The notes: generated by a model not told the origin, from the sequence alone. DNA of 64,000 bases from JAWQFO01 sp033436665 (GCF_033436665.1 NZ_JAWQFO010000001.1:310001-374000), one strand, 5' to 3'; shown: positions 6,479-15,570, counted from the stretch's first letter. Program-made: numbers and translations.

Positions 6479-9055
6479 TCAGAAATCCTCCCAGCCATCG
6501 CGCGCGGGCGGCGCTTCCTCGATCTTCAACGCCGCGTTGCCCTGGGCCGCACGTACCGGCTTCGCGGCTGGCCCAGCGGGCGGCGACGCGTGCCGGCGTG
6601 CCGGTGTTGCGGGTGCTCCGCCGGTTTCGCCGATTGTGAACCGCGCGACCGCCCCGGCAAGCGCATCCGCTTCGGAGATCAGCGCGTGGCTTGCCGCGGT
6701 GGTCTCTTCGAACATGGCGGCGTTTTGCTGGGTGACATGGTCGAGATCGTTCATCGCCGAGTTGATCTCGTTCAGCCCGGCGGACTGTTCGCGCGACGAG
6801 GCGGCGATCGCGGACATCCGATTGGAAATTTCCGAGACCGAGGTCACGATCGCGTCAAGCGCCTTGCCCGTGCGGTCGACGAGGTCGACGCCGTGCTGGA
6901 CGTGATCGGACGAGTTGCTGATCAGGGTGTTGATTTCCCGTGCCGCCTCGGACGAGCGTTGCGCGAGCGCCCGGACCTCGGTTGCGACTACGGCAAAGCC
7001 GCGCCCGGCCTCGCCTGCCCGTGCCGCCTCGACGCCCGCGTTGAGCGCCAGCAGGTTGGTCTGGAAGGCGATGTCGTCGATCACGGTGGTGATCTTGGAA
7101 ATCTCCAGCGAAGAGCTGCGGATCTCGTCCATCGCCTTGACCGCGTCGCGGGCGACCGCGCCACCGTCTTCGGCGTTGACCTTGGCGTTCGCGGACATGC
7201 TGCTGGCTTCATCCGCCCCTTCCGCCGCCGAGCGCACAGAGGTTGTCAGCTCGTCGAGCGCCGCGGCGGTCTCTTCGAGCGTCGCGGCCTGCTTTTCGGT
7301 GCGGCGTGACAGGTCGTCGGCAGCGCTGGTTATCTCGTCAGATTCGCGCCGGATCGATTCGGCGTTCTTGACGACGGTGCCAAGTGCCTCGCGCAGGCTG
7401 GTGAGCGCGTCGTTGAAGTTGGCGCGCAAGGTCTCGTAGTCCTGCGGGAAAGCGCTTTCAATGCCGCAGGTCAGGTCGCCCTGCGCCAGCCTCGTGAGCG
7501 ACGCTCCGAGCGATTCGACGACGCTGCGCTGGCTTTCCGCCGTCGCCTTGCGCTCGGCCTCGGCCTGACGCATCGCCTCGGCGTTGGCGGTCGCGTCGGT
7601 GCCGAGGAAAATCACCCGCTCGACGTTGCCGTTCGGCCCCTTGACCGTGGTGAAGCCGCCCTCAACCACCAGTTCCGTCTTTCCGTCCGCGTGGACCAGG
7701 CGGAACCGGCCGTGCACGGCTTCACCGGCCAACGCCGCGGCAGAGAAGTTCTTGCCGCCAGCGGAATCGACGGCTTTGAGCATCGTGTCGATACGCATCC
7801 GTCCCAGGGAGGTCTCGGCATATCCGGCCAACTGGCGCAAGTTGCCGTTGGCCTGCGAGACGGTGCCGTCGCCTTGAAACTCGATCTTGAGCTGGTTCTG
7901 GTCGATCGAATCGAGCAGCGCCGCATTCAACTGTTCCTCGGTGCGGTCGCTGAGTTCCACGACAACGCCAATGCCCTGTCCGGCCTCGTCCCGTGCGGCG
8001 CTGACACCGATGCCCACGAACATCTCGCCGACCTGGATCCGGAAGGTGGCCGGCAGGCTCGCCGTCGAACCCGCGCGCAGTTCCGCCGCCAGTCCGGCAA
8101 GCGGCTTGAACTGTGCGAGTTCTGCCCCAACCGGATTGTTGGCATCGATACCGGGCCAGACTTGCGACAGACTCCGCGCGCAGGATTTCAGCAACCCTTC
8201 ACAGGCCGGGTTGGCGAAGATCACATTGAGCTCTTCGTCCGCCATCATCATCGGGGCGGTCGATCCGCTGAAGGCGGCTCCCTTGAACGCCGATTCCCGT
8301 TCGGCCGCCTTGGCCTCGCCCAAGGCGATCCGGAACCGGTCGAGACGCTGCGCCATCAGCCCGATCTCGTCCTTGCGTGTGGTAAACGGAACGTCGAAGT
8401 CGAAGTCTCCGCCTGCGACGCGCCCCATCGCCGCTTCGAGCCGAAGCAGAGGCTGCGACATGTAAAAGCGCAGGAAAAGGCCCGAGGCCAGAGCGGCCGC
8501 GGTCGTGATCCCGAACGCCAGCATGAGCACGTGGTTCCGGACGTCCTTCTGTTCCGCAAGCTGCGGCTCTTCTGTCCATTGCGTGGCCACGACCCCGACA
8601 ACCGCGCCGTCGTCGCCGAAGTGCACCGGTGTCGCGATGGTCAGACCGTCGGGTGACAGGACGGTTTCATCCGTCGCGATGGCTTCCCGGGCGAGGTCGA
8701 TGAGGTCTTCCGGAACGGACCCGTCAGGAGTTTCGGTCGAGAGAACGGTCCCGGCAGCGGACATCACGAGGCCCGACACCGCGTCGGGGCGGGCATGGCG
8801 CACTTCGCCCCCGACGACCCGGTCGAGTTCCTCGAGCCTTTGATACCGCACATCCTCTCCGACCTGCTTGCCGAGCAATTCGGTGACCTCGGCGGCCCGG
8901 CCGACCGTGGCGGCATGCACCATCTTGTAAAGTGACTGCGATTCGACGGTCACGATGGCGGCGACCACCGCGACGATGCATAGAACCACCATCGACGTGC
9001 ATCTGAAAAACAGACTGTTGAACGGATTGCCGCGCTTCGCGTTATCGGATGCCAT
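6479..9055 (-). CDS. methyl-accepting chemotaxis protein with HAMP and PAS domains
   Basis: A transmembrane chemoreceptor of 858 residues from the ATG at 9053-9055. A first membrane helix (about 22-40) and a periplasmic sensor region of about 130 residues are followed by a second helix (FGITTAAALASGLFLRF). Next come a HAMP domain (FYMSQPLLRLEAAMGRVAGGDF), two PAS-like segments (one with PMMMADEELNVIFANP, one with QGDGTVSQANGNLRQLAGY) and a second HAMP-like stretch (LTRLAQGDLTC). The signalling hairpin has its tip at AFQTNLLALNAGVEAARAGEAGRGFAVVA. The last residues are GWEDF after a Pro/Ala-rich linker, matching the x-W-x-x-F pentapeptide that tethers CheR and CheB in other bacteria. No chemotaxis operon is adjacent. 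The ligand is unknown. Confidence 0.92.
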   Translation of the reverse strand: MASDNAKRGNPFNSLFFRCTSMVVLCIVAVVAAIVTVESQSLYKMVHAATVGRAAEVTELLGKQVGEDVRYQRLEELDRVVGGEVRHARPDAVSGLVMSAAGTVLSTETPDGSVPEDLIDLAREAIATDETVLSPDGLTIATPVHFGDDGAVVGVVATQWTEEPQLAEQKDVRNHVLMLAFGITTAAALASGLFLRFYMSQPLLRLEAAMGRVAGGDFDFDVPFTTRKDEIGLMAQRLDRFRIALGEAKAAERESAFKGAAFSGSTAPMMMADEELNVIFANPACEGLLKSCARSLSQVWPGIDANNPVGAELAQFKPLAGLAAELRAGSTASLPATFRIQVGEMFVGIGVSAARDEAGQGIGVVVELSDRTEEQLNAALLDSIDQNQLKIEFQGDGTVSQANGNLRQLAGYAETSLGRMRIDTMLKAVDSAGGKNFSAAALAGEAVHGRFRLVHADGKTELVVEGGFTTVKGPNGNVERVIFLGTDATANAEAMRQAEAERKATAESQRSVVESLGASLTRLAQGDLTCGIESAFPQDYETLRANFNDALTSLREALGTVVKNAESIRRESDEITSAADDLSRRTEKQAATLEETAAALDELTTSVRSAAEGADEASSMSANAKVNAEDGGAVARDAVKAMDEIRSSSLEISKITTVIDDIAFQTNLLALNAGVEAARAGEAGRGFAVVATEVRALAQRSSEAAREINTLISNSSDHVQHGVDLVDRTGKALDAIVTSVSEISNRMSAIAASSREQSAGLNEINSAMNDLDHVTQQNAAMFEETTAASHALISEADALAGAVARFTIGETGGAPATPARRHASPPAGPAAKPVRAAQGNAALKIEEAPPARDGWEDF

Positions 9056-9180
9056 GATCTTGCTGCCCCTGACCGTGATCGAGATTGGCCGGGCGCACAT
9101 CGCGCCCCCGGATCTGCGCCAAGGGTCTAGCGTGCAGGTCTTACGGTCGACTTAACGCGATTTGGGAGCGATCAAAGGCA

Positions 9181-9202
9181 ACCCTGAGTTCAAAACTAGG
9201 GT
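9181..9202 (-). terminator. possible tRNA-Leu terminator hairpin
   Basis: An imperfect inverted repeat (ACCCT-G-AGTT, CAA loop, AACT-AGGGT) lies 28 nt beyond the 3' end of tRNA-Leu on the minus strand. It can form about 9 base pairs with one bulged G. The TTGCCTTTG that follows on the minus strand is a weak U-tract. The position is suggestive only. Confidence 0.35.
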
Positions 9203-9229
9203 GACGCATATGCCATCGGTTGGGGGTGG

Positions 9230-9312
9230 TACGGGCGGTGGGACTCGAACCCACACGGCACAAGGGCCTTCGGATTTTAAGTCCGATATGTCTACCATTC
9301 CATCACGCCCGC
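9230..9312 (-). tRNA. tRNA-Leu (anticodon UAA)
   Basis: Read on the minus strand, the acceptor stem GCGGGCG pairs with CGCCCGT (one G-T pair), with discriminator A. The D-arm contains TGGTAGACA. The anticodon stem TCGGA/TCCGA encloses the loop CTTAAAA, giving anticodon TAA at 9277-9279. A long variable arm (AGGCCCTTGTGCCGT) marks a class II tRNA. The T-arm is TGGG-TTCGAGT-CCCA. The gene encodes 83 nt and the CCA end is not encoded. UAA with a long variable arm identifies leucine. Confidence 0.96.
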
Positions 9313-9365
9313 ATCCGCCTCGTCGATAGAGGGCCAGCCGAGGGCGTTCAAGGGCATTGTGCGGC

Positions 9366-9926
9366 TCAGATATCCTCGCCATTGGGTGCCAGCGGGCCGC
9401 CTTCGGACAGAAGGAAGCGTTCCGAGAGCCAGGGATTGTTGCGCAACGCGGCGCGCAGCTGGGTCCGGGCTTCGGGAATGCGCCCGAGCCGCATCAGCGT
9501 CAGTGCCCGGCCCGATTGCGCCGGCACATGGGTCGGCGAGAGGTCGAGCGCCTTGTCGAGATCGATGAGGGCAGCGGCGTAATCCTCGCGCAGATAGCTG
9601 ATGAAAGCGCGCTGGTTGTAGCCTTCGGCGTAATCCGGGCAGTATTCGGTCAGGCGGTCGAAATCGGCGTAAGCGCCGGCGTAGTCGTAGCTGTTGCGCC
9701 GGGTCAGGCCGCGGTTCAGCACCTCCTGCGCGGCTTCGTCGGGCGCGCGCAGCCACACCTGCCACATCCGGGCGGCGACATCGCGCCCCTGCATGTCGTT
9801 GCCTGCGGCACGGGCCTCGTCGAAGAGCGCCTCGAGTTCTTCCGAATGATCCTCGGGCGGCGGGCACGCCGCCTGCGCCACGCCATAGTGGAGCAGCAGG
9901 GCAAGAACTGGCAGGGCGAGTTTCAT
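9366..9926 (-). CDS. periplasmic TPR-repeat protein
   Basis: A 186-residue protein with a signal peptide (MKLALPVLALLLHYGVAQAAC, cleavage after AQA, so the mature protein starts at a cysteine; the sequence is not a clear lipobox). It is followed by a region rich in helical pairs. TPR-like units are visible at DYAGAYADFDRLTEYCPDYA, GYNQRAFISYLREDYAAAL, IDLDKALDLSPTHVPAQSG and ALTLMRLGRIPEARTQLRAAL. TPR repeats mediate protein-protein contacts, and no catalytic motif is visible. It lies 54 nt from the tRNA-Leu gene and 31 nt downstream of the Lrp-type regulator on the same strand. The role is unknown. Confidence 0.75.
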   Translation of the reverse strand: MKLALPVLALLLHYGVAQAACPPPEDHSEELEALFDEARAAGNDMQGRDVAARMWQVWLRAPDEAAQEVLNRGLTRRNSYDYAGAYADFDRLTEYCPDYAEGYNQRAFISYLREDYAAALIDLDKALDLSPTHVPAQSGRALTLMRLGRIPEARTQLRAALRNNPWLSERFLLSEGGPLAPNGEDI

Positions 9927-9957
9927 GGTCTGGATGGTGGATCGGCGTAACCTCAGG

Positions 9958-10446
9958 TCAAGCCTGCTCGGCCAGCATGGTTTCCTTCACCGCTTCCATC
10001 GCAACATAGGTCGAGGTTCCGGCGACGTGCGGCAGGGTCGAGATCGTCTCGCCCAGAAACCGGCGGTAGGCGGTCATGTCGCCGGTCCGGACCTTGAGAA
10101 GGTAGTCGAAGTTCCCGGCGATCATGTGCGCCTGTTCGATTTCCGGGATCTTCGCCACGGCCTGGTTGAACGCGTTCAACGCCTTTTCGCGAGTGTCGCT
10201 GAGGCGCACCTCGACGAAGGCGACGTGGTCCAGCCCCAGCCGGATCGGGTCGAGCATGGCGCGGTAGCCGAGGATCACGCCGCTTTCCTCGAGCCGCCGC
10301 AGCCGCGCCTGGGTCGGCGATTTCGACAATCCGATGCGCCGCGACAGATCAGCGATGCTGATGCGCCCGTCCTCGGCGAGGACCGAGAGAATCCTGCGGT
10401 CGAGCCGGTCAAGGTCGGCGCGGTCTGTTGTACTGAGTTCGCTCAT
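9958..10446 (-). CDS. putR: Lrp/AsnC-family regulator, probable PutR
   Basis: A 162-residue regulator. The N-terminal winged helix-turn-helix runs through about residues 12-62 (LDRLDRRILSVLAEDGRISI, then LSRRIGLSKSPTQARLRRLE). An AsnC-type ligand-binding (RAM) domain follows (AFVEVRLSDTREKALNAF, IAGNFDYLLKVRTGDM, TSTYVAMEAVKETML). It is transcribed divergently from putA with 98 nt between the start codons. This is the usual alphaproteobacterial arrangement, in which PutR activates putA in response to proline. The symbol rests on that context. The domain assignment is secure. Confidence 0.85.
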   Translation of the reverse strand: MSELSTTDRADLDRLDRRILSVLAEDGRISIADLSRRIGLSKSPTQARLRRLEESGVILGYRAMLDPIRLGLDHVAFVEVRLSDTREKALNAFNQAVAKIPEIEQAHMIAGNFDYLLKVRTGDMTAYRRFLGETISTLPHVAGTSTYVAMEAVKETMLAEQA

Positions 10447-10544
10447 ATTTTTCCGTCCGATGGACTGGCAGAAACTCGATCTTCGGGAATTATGCCTGAG
10501 AGATCGGAGTTATGCTAGGCCGAACTTCAAACGGAGGTCCCGCC
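10447..10544. promoter_or_regulatory. putR-putA divergent promoter region
   Basis: A 98-nt region between the divergent start codons of the Lrp-type regulator and putA. It must carry both promoters and is where PutR-type regulators bind in related bacteria. It is less GC-rich than its surroundings. The putA Shine-Dalgarno GGAGG is at 10533-10537. I cannot define individual operator sites by eye. Confidence 0.5.
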
Positions 10545-13500
10545 ATGGCCCGCGACGCCGCCCCTTCCCTGCGCCACGTGATCGATGCCGACACGTATGC
10601 AGAGCCCGATGCCATCCTCGATGCGCTGATCGCATTGGCAGATCTGTCGGCCGAGGCGCGTCGACAGATCAGTGGGGAGGCCGCACAGCTTGTCCGCGAC
10701 ATTCGCGGCAGCACCGCGCCGGGCATGATGGAGGTATTCCTCGCAGAATACGGGCTGTCGACGGACGAAGGTGTGGCGCTGATGTGCCTTGCCGAGGCTC
10801 TGCTGCGAGTGCCGGACGCCGACACCATCGACGCGTTGATCGAGGACAAGATCGCGCCCTCGGACTGGGGCAAGCACATGGGTCATTCGACCTCCAGCCT
10901 GGTCAATGCCTCGACCTGGGCGCTGATGCTGACGGGCCGCGTGCTCGACGACGACCAGCCCGGCCCGGTGCGCCACCTGCGCGCCGCGATCAAGCGCCTG
11001 GGCGAGCCGGTCATCCGCACCGCCGTCAGCCGCGCGATGAAGGAAATGGGGCGCCAGTTCGTGCTGGGCGAGACCATCGACGCAGCGATGGAACGCGCGA
11101 AGGGCATGGAAAAGAAGGGCTATACCTATTCCTATGACATGCTCGGCGAGGCCGCCCGAACCGAAGCCGACGCCAAGCGCTATCACCTGAGCTATTCGCG
11201 GGCGATCTCGGCCATCGCCAACGCCTGCACGTCACAGGACATCCGGCAGAACCCCGGCATTTCGGTCAAGCTCTCGGCGCTGCACCCGCGCTACGAGGTG
11301 GCGCAGGAAGAGGCCGTCATGGCGAACCTCGTGCCGCGCCTGCGCGCGCTGGCGCTGCTGGCGAAATCGGCCGGCATGGGGCTCAACGTCGACGCCGAGG
11401 AGGCGAACCGGTTGGCGCTGTCGCTCGAGGTCATCGATCGGGTCATGGCCGAACCGGCGCTGGCGGGCTGGGACGGGTTCGGGATTGTTGTGCAGGCCTA
11501 CGGGCCGCGCGCAGGCACCGTGATCCGCACGCTCTACGACATGGCCCAGCGGCACGACCGGCGGATCATGGTGCGGCTGGTCAAGGGCGCCTACTGGGAC
11601 ACCGAGATCAAGCGCGCGCAGGTCGCGGGCATCGACGGTTTCCCGGTTTTCACGCAGAAGGCCGCGACGGACGTCTCCTACATCTGCAACGCCAAGACTT
11701 TGCTCGGCATGACCGACCGCATCTATCCGCAGTTCGCGACGCACAACGCCCACACGGTCGCCGCGATCCTGCACATGGCCGGAGACCGCGAGGCGTTCGA
11801 GTTCCAGCGCCTGCACGGTATGGGCGAGACGCTGCACGATATCGTGCTGAAGAAGAACCGCACGCGCTGCCGCATCTATGCACCGGTCGGGGCGCACCGC
11901 GACCTGCTGGCCTATCTCGTGCGGCGCTTGCTGGAGAACGGCGCGAACTCGAGCTTCGTGAACCAGATCGTCGACGAGAGCGTGCCGCCCGAGGTGGTCG
12001 CGGCCGATCCATTCGATGCATTGCAGGCCCCCGCGCCGCGCATTCCGCGCGGGCCCAACCTGTTCCAGCCGTCGCGGCTGAATTCGCGCGGTTTCGATCT
12101 GGCGCACACGCAGACGCTCGACGCAATCGAGAAGGCCCGCGCGCCGTTTGCCAGGCATCAATGGACCGCCAAGCCGCTCCTCGCGCAGGGCGAACCTTCG
12201 GGGGATACCGTGAAGGTCGATAACCCCGCCGACCCCACGGACAGCCCCGGCACGGTGGTGACCGCGACGCAGGCGGACGTCGAGGCCGCCCTGTCCGCCG
12301 CCAAAACCTGGGACGCACCGCTGGACACGCGCCGCGAGGTGCTGGTCCGCGCCAGCCACCTCATGGAGGACGCCCATGGCGAGATCTTCGCGCTGCTGGC
12401 GCGCGAGGCCGGCAAGAGCCTGCCCGACGGCGTGGCCGAACTGCGCGAAGCGGTGGATTTCCTGCGGTACTACGCCGCCCAGGCCACGGCCGAGCCGCCC
12501 GCCGGCGTCTTCACCTGCATCTCGCCTTGGAACTTTCCTCTGGCGATCTTCTGCGGGCAGGTCACTGCTGCGCTGGCCGCCGGGAACGCGGTGCTTGCCA
12601 AGCCGGCCGAGCAGACGCCGCTGATCGCACACCTGGCGGTGCGCCTGCTGCATGAGGCGGGCGTCCCGCGCACAGCACTGCAACTTCTGCCGGGCGGCGG
12701 CGAGGTCGGCGCGATGCTGACCTCGGACCCACGGGTCAACGGCGTGGCCTTCACCGGCTCGACCGCGACCGCGCAGCGTATCCGTGCCGCGATGGCTGAG
12801 CATTGCACGCCCGGGACGCCGCTCATCGCCGAGACCGGCGGGCTCAACGCGATGATCGTCGACAGCACAGCACTGCCAGAACAGGCGGTGCAGTCGATCA
12901 TTGAAAGCGCCTTCCAATCTGCCGGCCAGCGGTGTTCGGCCCTGCGCTGTCTATATGTACAGGAGGATATCGCCGAAGATTTCCAGAAAATGCTGGTCGG
13001 TGCGATGCAAGCGCTGTCGAACGGCAACCCGCGGAAACTTTCGACCGACGTCGGCCCGGTGATCGACGAGGCGGCGCGCAAGACCATCGCCGACCATGTC
13101 GCGAAAGCCCGCGACGAGGGCCGGGTGATCGCCGAACTGACCTGCCCGTCGGACGGTACCTTCGTAGCGCCGGCACTGCTGCGGGTAAAGGGCATTGGCG
13201 ATCTCGAGCGCGAGATCTTCGGGCCGGTCCTGCACCTCGTCACCTTCCGGGCGGGCGAGATCGACAAGGTGATCGACGCGATCAATGCCACCGGTTACGG
13301 ACTGACCTTCGGGCTGCACACCCGCATCGACGACCGCGTGCAGCATGTCTCTGAGCGGGTCGAGGCCGGCAACATCTACGTCAACCGCAACCAGATCGGC
13401 GCCATCGTCGGCTCGCAGCCTTTCGGCGGCGAAGGTCTCTCGGGCACCGGGCCGAAGGCCGGCGGGCCGAACTACCTGCCACGCTTTGCCGACCCCGACC

Positions 13501-13967
13501 GGCAAGCGGTCGAAGGGACTTGGGAGGCAGCGCAGGACACCCTGCCCGACCTTCCGGCGCATGTCCCGGCCCAACCACTCGCGGCACAGAGCCTGCCCGG
13601 ACCGACGGGGGAGTCGAACCGGCTCGGGACATTGCCGCGCCCCGCGCTTCTCTGCCTCGGGCCCGGGGCCGGGGCCGCCGCGCGACAGGCGCGGGCCGTT
13701 CGTGCGCTGGGCGGCGTCGCCGTCGAAGCCAAAGGCCGGATCGATCCCGCGATGCTGGAGTTCGGGCCGGAGTACGGTGGCGTTCTGTGGTGGGGCGACG
13801 CGGACACGGCCCGTCAGATCGAACAGGCGCTGTCGCGGCGCAAGGGTCCGATCCTGCCGCTGATCCCGGGGCTGCCGGATGTCGCACGGGTGCGCGCCGA
13901 GCGGCACGTCTGCGTCGACACCACCGCCTCGGGCGGCAATGCGGCCCTGCTGGGCGCCGTGACCTGA
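10545..13967 (+). CDS. putA: bifunctional proline dehydrogenase / L-glutamate gamma-semialdehyde dehydrogenase
   Basis: A 1,140-residue enzyme that oxidises proline to glutamate in two steps. The ATG at 10545 follows a GGAGG Shine-Dalgarno. The N-terminal half is the FAD proline dehydrogenase barrel, with ISVKLSALHPRYE, VRLVKGAYWDTEIKRAQ and the flavin-side segment FEFQRLHGMG. The second half is an aldehyde dehydrogenase: CISPWNFPLAIF, the NAD loop FTGSTATAQRI, general base Glu in IAETGGLNAMIVD, catalytic Cys in SAGQRCSALRC, and IFGPVLHLV. There is no N-terminal ribbon-helix-helix DNA-binding domain, so it is not the trifunctional repressor form. Regulation by the divergent Lrp-type gene fits this. 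A C-terminal domain of about 150 residues follows the ALDH core. Confidence 0.96.
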   Translation: MARDAAPSLRHVIDADTYAEPDAILDALIALADLSAEARRQISGEAAQLVRDIRGSTAPGMMEVFLAEYGLSTDEGVALMCLAEALLRVPDADTIDALIEDKIAPSDWGKHMGHSTSSLVNASTWALMLTGRVLDDDQPGPVRHLRAAIKRLGEPVIRTAVSRAMKEMGRQFVLGETIDAAMERAKGMEKKGYTYSYDMLGEAARTEADAKRYHLSYSRAISAIANACTSQDIRQNPGISVKLSALHPRYEVAQEEAVMANLVPRLRALALLAKSAGMGLNVDAEEANRLALSLEVIDRVMAEPALAGWDGFGIVVQAYGPRAGTVIRTLYDMAQRHDRRIMVRLVKGAYWDTEIKRAQVAGIDGFPVFTQKAATDVSYICNAKTLLGMTDRIYPQFATHNAHTVAAILHMAGDREAFEFQRLHGMGETLHDIVLKKNRTRCRIYAPVGAHRDLLAYLVRRLLENGANSSFVNQIVDESVPPEVVAADPFDALQAPAPRIPRGPNLFQPSRLNSRGFDLAHTQTLDAIEKARAPFARHQWTAKPLLAQGEPSGDTVKVDNPADPTDSPGTVVTATQADVEAALSAAKTWDAPLDTRREVLVRASHLMEDAHGEIFALLAREAGKSLPDGVAELREAVDFLRYYAAQATAEPPAGVFTCISPWNFPLAIFCGQVTAALAAGNAVLAKPAEQTPLIAHLAVRLLHEAGVPRTALQLLPGGGEVGAMLTSDPRVNGVAFTGSTATAQRIRAAMAEHCTPGTPLIAETGGLNAMIVDSTALPEQAVQSIIESAFQSAGQRCSALRCLYVQEDIAEDFQKMLVGAMQALSNGNPRKLSTDVGPVIDEAARKTIADHVAKARDEGRVIAELTCPSDGTFVAPALLRVKGIGDLEREIFGPVLHLVTFRAGEIDKVIDAINATGYGLTFGLHTRIDDRVQHVSERVEAGNIYVNRNQIGAIVGSQPFGGEGLSGTGPKAGGPNYLPRFADPDRQAVEGTWEAAQDTLPDLPAHVPAQPLAAQSLPGPTGESNRLGTLPRPALLCLGPGAGAAARQARAVRALGGVAVEAKGRIDPAMLEFGPEYGGVLWWGDADTARQIEQALSRRKGPILPLIPGLPDVARVRAERHVCVDTTASGGNAALLGAVT

Positions 13968-13973
13968 CAAGGT

Positions 13974-13996
13974 CGCCGCCGGTCGGTCCGGCGGCG
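13974..13996 (+). terminator. GC-rich hairpin just after putA
   Basis: A perfect 9-bp stem (CGCCGCCGG with CCGGCGGCG, loop TCGGT) begins 7 nt after the putA stop codon and is followed by CTTG. Position and stability fit a terminator, although the T-run is minimal. Confidence 0.5.
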
Positions 13997-14033
13997 CTTG
14001 ACCCCGTCCGCGCAATGGCGGAGCGTGCGCGGC

Positions 14034-14777
14034 ATGTTCCCGATCCGCGATCACAACCCTTCGGGCCGCACACCGTATGTGACCTACATGCTCATGGCCG
14101 CGAACATCGGCCTTTTTCTGAGCTACGTCGGCCTGACGCAGGACGTGCGCGCGATCAACGGTTTCTATGCCGTCTGGTCGCTGATCCCGGCGCGGATCAC
14201 CTACGGCGAAGGCTACTACACCTTCCTGTCCTCGATGTTCCTGCACGCGGGCTGGCTGCATCTCGCGGGCAACATGCTGTTCTTGTGGATCTTCGGCGAC
14301 AACGTCGAGGACGAGATGGGCCACCTGCCCTACCTGGGTTTCTACCTCGCCTCCGGCGTCGCGGCGGCGCTTGCGCAATACCTGACCGAGCCGTTTTCGC
14401 AGGTGCCGACCGTCGGCGCCTCGGGGGCCATCGCGGGCGTGATGGGCAGCTACCTGCTGCTCTTTCCCAAGGCCCGGGTCGACGTGCTGGTGATCTTCAT
14501 TATCTTCTTCCGCATCTTCGCGATCCCGGCCTGGATCATGCTGGCGATCTGGTTCGGAATGCAGTTCATCGGCGGCGTCGGCGCCGACACCTCCGCCGGC
14601 GGCGTCGCATACTGGGCGCATGCCGGAGGGTTCGTCGCCGGGCTGGTGCTGACGTTGCCGCTCTGGATGCGGCGCGGCGGCCCGGGCTTCTGGATCCGCA
14701 CCGATGGGCATCCGCCGCATCCCGAGACGCACTATCGCATCGGCGAAAGCCGGATCCCGAAAATTCCCCGGCGCTAG
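14034..14777 (+). CDS. rhomboid-family intramembrane serine protease
   Basis: A 247-residue polytopic membrane protein. I prefer the ATG at 14034 over the upstream TTG, because family members start near the MFPIRDHNPS segment. Catalytic features are the Ser in VGASGAIAG (helix 4) and the His in YWAHAGGFVAG (helix 6). The loop-1 region and helix 2 contain the usual SSMFLHAGWLHLAGNMLFLW. Rhomboids cleave transmembrane segments of substrate proteins. The substrate is unknown. The stop codon lies inside a hairpin shared with the convergent suhB gene. A second, distinct rhomboid is at 18462-19115. Confidence 0.9.
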   Translation: MFPIRDHNPSGRTPYVTYMLMAANIGLFLSYVGLTQDVRAINGFYAVWSLIPARITYGEGYYTFLSSMFLHAGWLHLAGNMLFLWIFGDNVEDEMGHLPYLGFYLASGVAAALAQYLTEPFSQVPTVGASGAIAGVMGSYLLLFPKARVDVLVIFIIFFRIFAIPAWIMLAIWFGMQFIGGVGADTSAGGVAYWAHAGGFVAGLVLTLPLWMRRGGPGFWIRTDGHPPHPETHYRIGESRIPKIPRR

Positions 14778-14783
14778 CCGGGG
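14766..14783 (-). terminator. intrinsic terminator of suhB, overlapping the rhomboid stop codon
   Basis: A perfect 7-bp stem, CCCCGGC with GCCGGGG, around the loop GCTA. On the minus strand the hairpin is directly followed by AATTTT, giving an intrinsic-terminator shape for suhB, whose stop is 2 nt upstream. On the plus strand it encloses the TAG of the rhomboid gene, so both convergent genes end in the same element. Confidence 0.65.
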
Positions 14784-14784
14784 C

Positions 14785-15570
14785 TTAGCCGCGGACGAGT
14801 TTGGCGAGGTTGTTGAACAGCGCTTCGTTGGCGCAAAGAATCGTGCGGTCCTCGACCACGTTCCCGTCCGGCACGATGGTATCGACCAGACCGCCCGCTT
14901 CGCGCACGATCAGCTGTCCGGCAGCCACGTCCCAGGGGTTCAGGCGCCGCTCCCAGTAGCCGTCGAAACGGCCCGCCGCGACATAGGCGAGATCGAGCGC
15001 CGCGGCACCCCAGCGCCGCACGCCCGAGGTCGCGGGCAAGACGCGTGCCAGTTCCTTGAGCGTGTCGGGCAGTTCCGGCCGACCGGCGAAGGGCAGCCCG
15101 GTGGCGAAGATCGAATCGATCATGCGCGACCGGCCCGAGACCCGGATGCGGCTTTCGTTCATCCAGGCGCCCGCGCCCTTCTCGGCAAAGAACATCTCGT
15201 CCTTTGCCGGGTCGTAGACCACGCCAGCGACGATCTTGCCCTTGTGCTCGAGCGCGATCGAGACGCCCCAGTGCGGCAGGCCGTGCAGGAAGTTGGTGGT
15301 CCCGTCGAGCGGGTCGACGATCCAGCGCCGGGTCGGGTCCTCGCCGTCCTGTCCGCCGGTCTCCTCACCGAGCCAGCCATAGGTCGGGCGCGCGCCCAGC
15401 AGATCCTCTTTCAGCATCGTCTCCGAGGTCATGTCGGCGCGCGACACGAAGTCTCCGGCGCCCTTCATCGACACCTGCAGGTTCTCGACCTCGCGGAAAT
15501 CCTTGACGAGCGCCCGGCCGGCGCGGCGCGCGGCCTTCATCATGATGTTTAGATTTGCACTGCCTACCAT
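14785..15570 (-). CDS. suhB: inositol-phosphate phosphatase family protein (SuhB-like)
   Basis: A 261-residue Mg2+-dependent phosphatase that hydrolyses inositol monophosphate or related sugar phosphates. Metal-binding motifs of the family are present: GDFVSRADMTSE, GWLGEETGG, WIVDPLDGTTNFLHG (the DPxDGTxN signature near residue 85) and LNPWDVAAGQLIVREAGG (WDxAAG). The C-terminus carries the usual ILCANEALFNNL. The length equals the family norm. In E. coli SuhB also acts with the rRNA antitermination complex, but whether that applies here cannot be judged. It is monocistronic, with its own terminator. Confidence 0.93.
   Translation of the reverse strand: MVGSANLNIMMKAARRAGRALVKDFREVENLQVSMKGAGDFVSRADMTSETMLKEDLLGARPTYGWLGEETGGQDGEDPTRRWIVDPLDGTTNFLHGLPHWGVSIALEHKGKIVAGVVYDPAKDEMFFAEKGAGAWMNESRIRVSGRSRMIDSIFATGLPFAGRPELPDTLKELARVLPATSGVRRWGAAALDLAYVAAGRFDGYWERRLNPWDVAAGQLIVREAGGLVDTIVPDGNVVEDRTILCANEALFNNLAKLVRG

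Noticed and set aside
11232..12917. 561-codon minus-strand frame under putA
   Set aside because: It is fully contained in the putA gene, whose two catalytic domains are intact. The antisense translation is Arg/His-rich and without motifs.
12951..14732. 593-codon minus-strand frame across the end of putA and the rhomboid gene
   Set aside because: It spans two real genes and a terminator hairpin on the other strand. The composition is that of a shadow frame.
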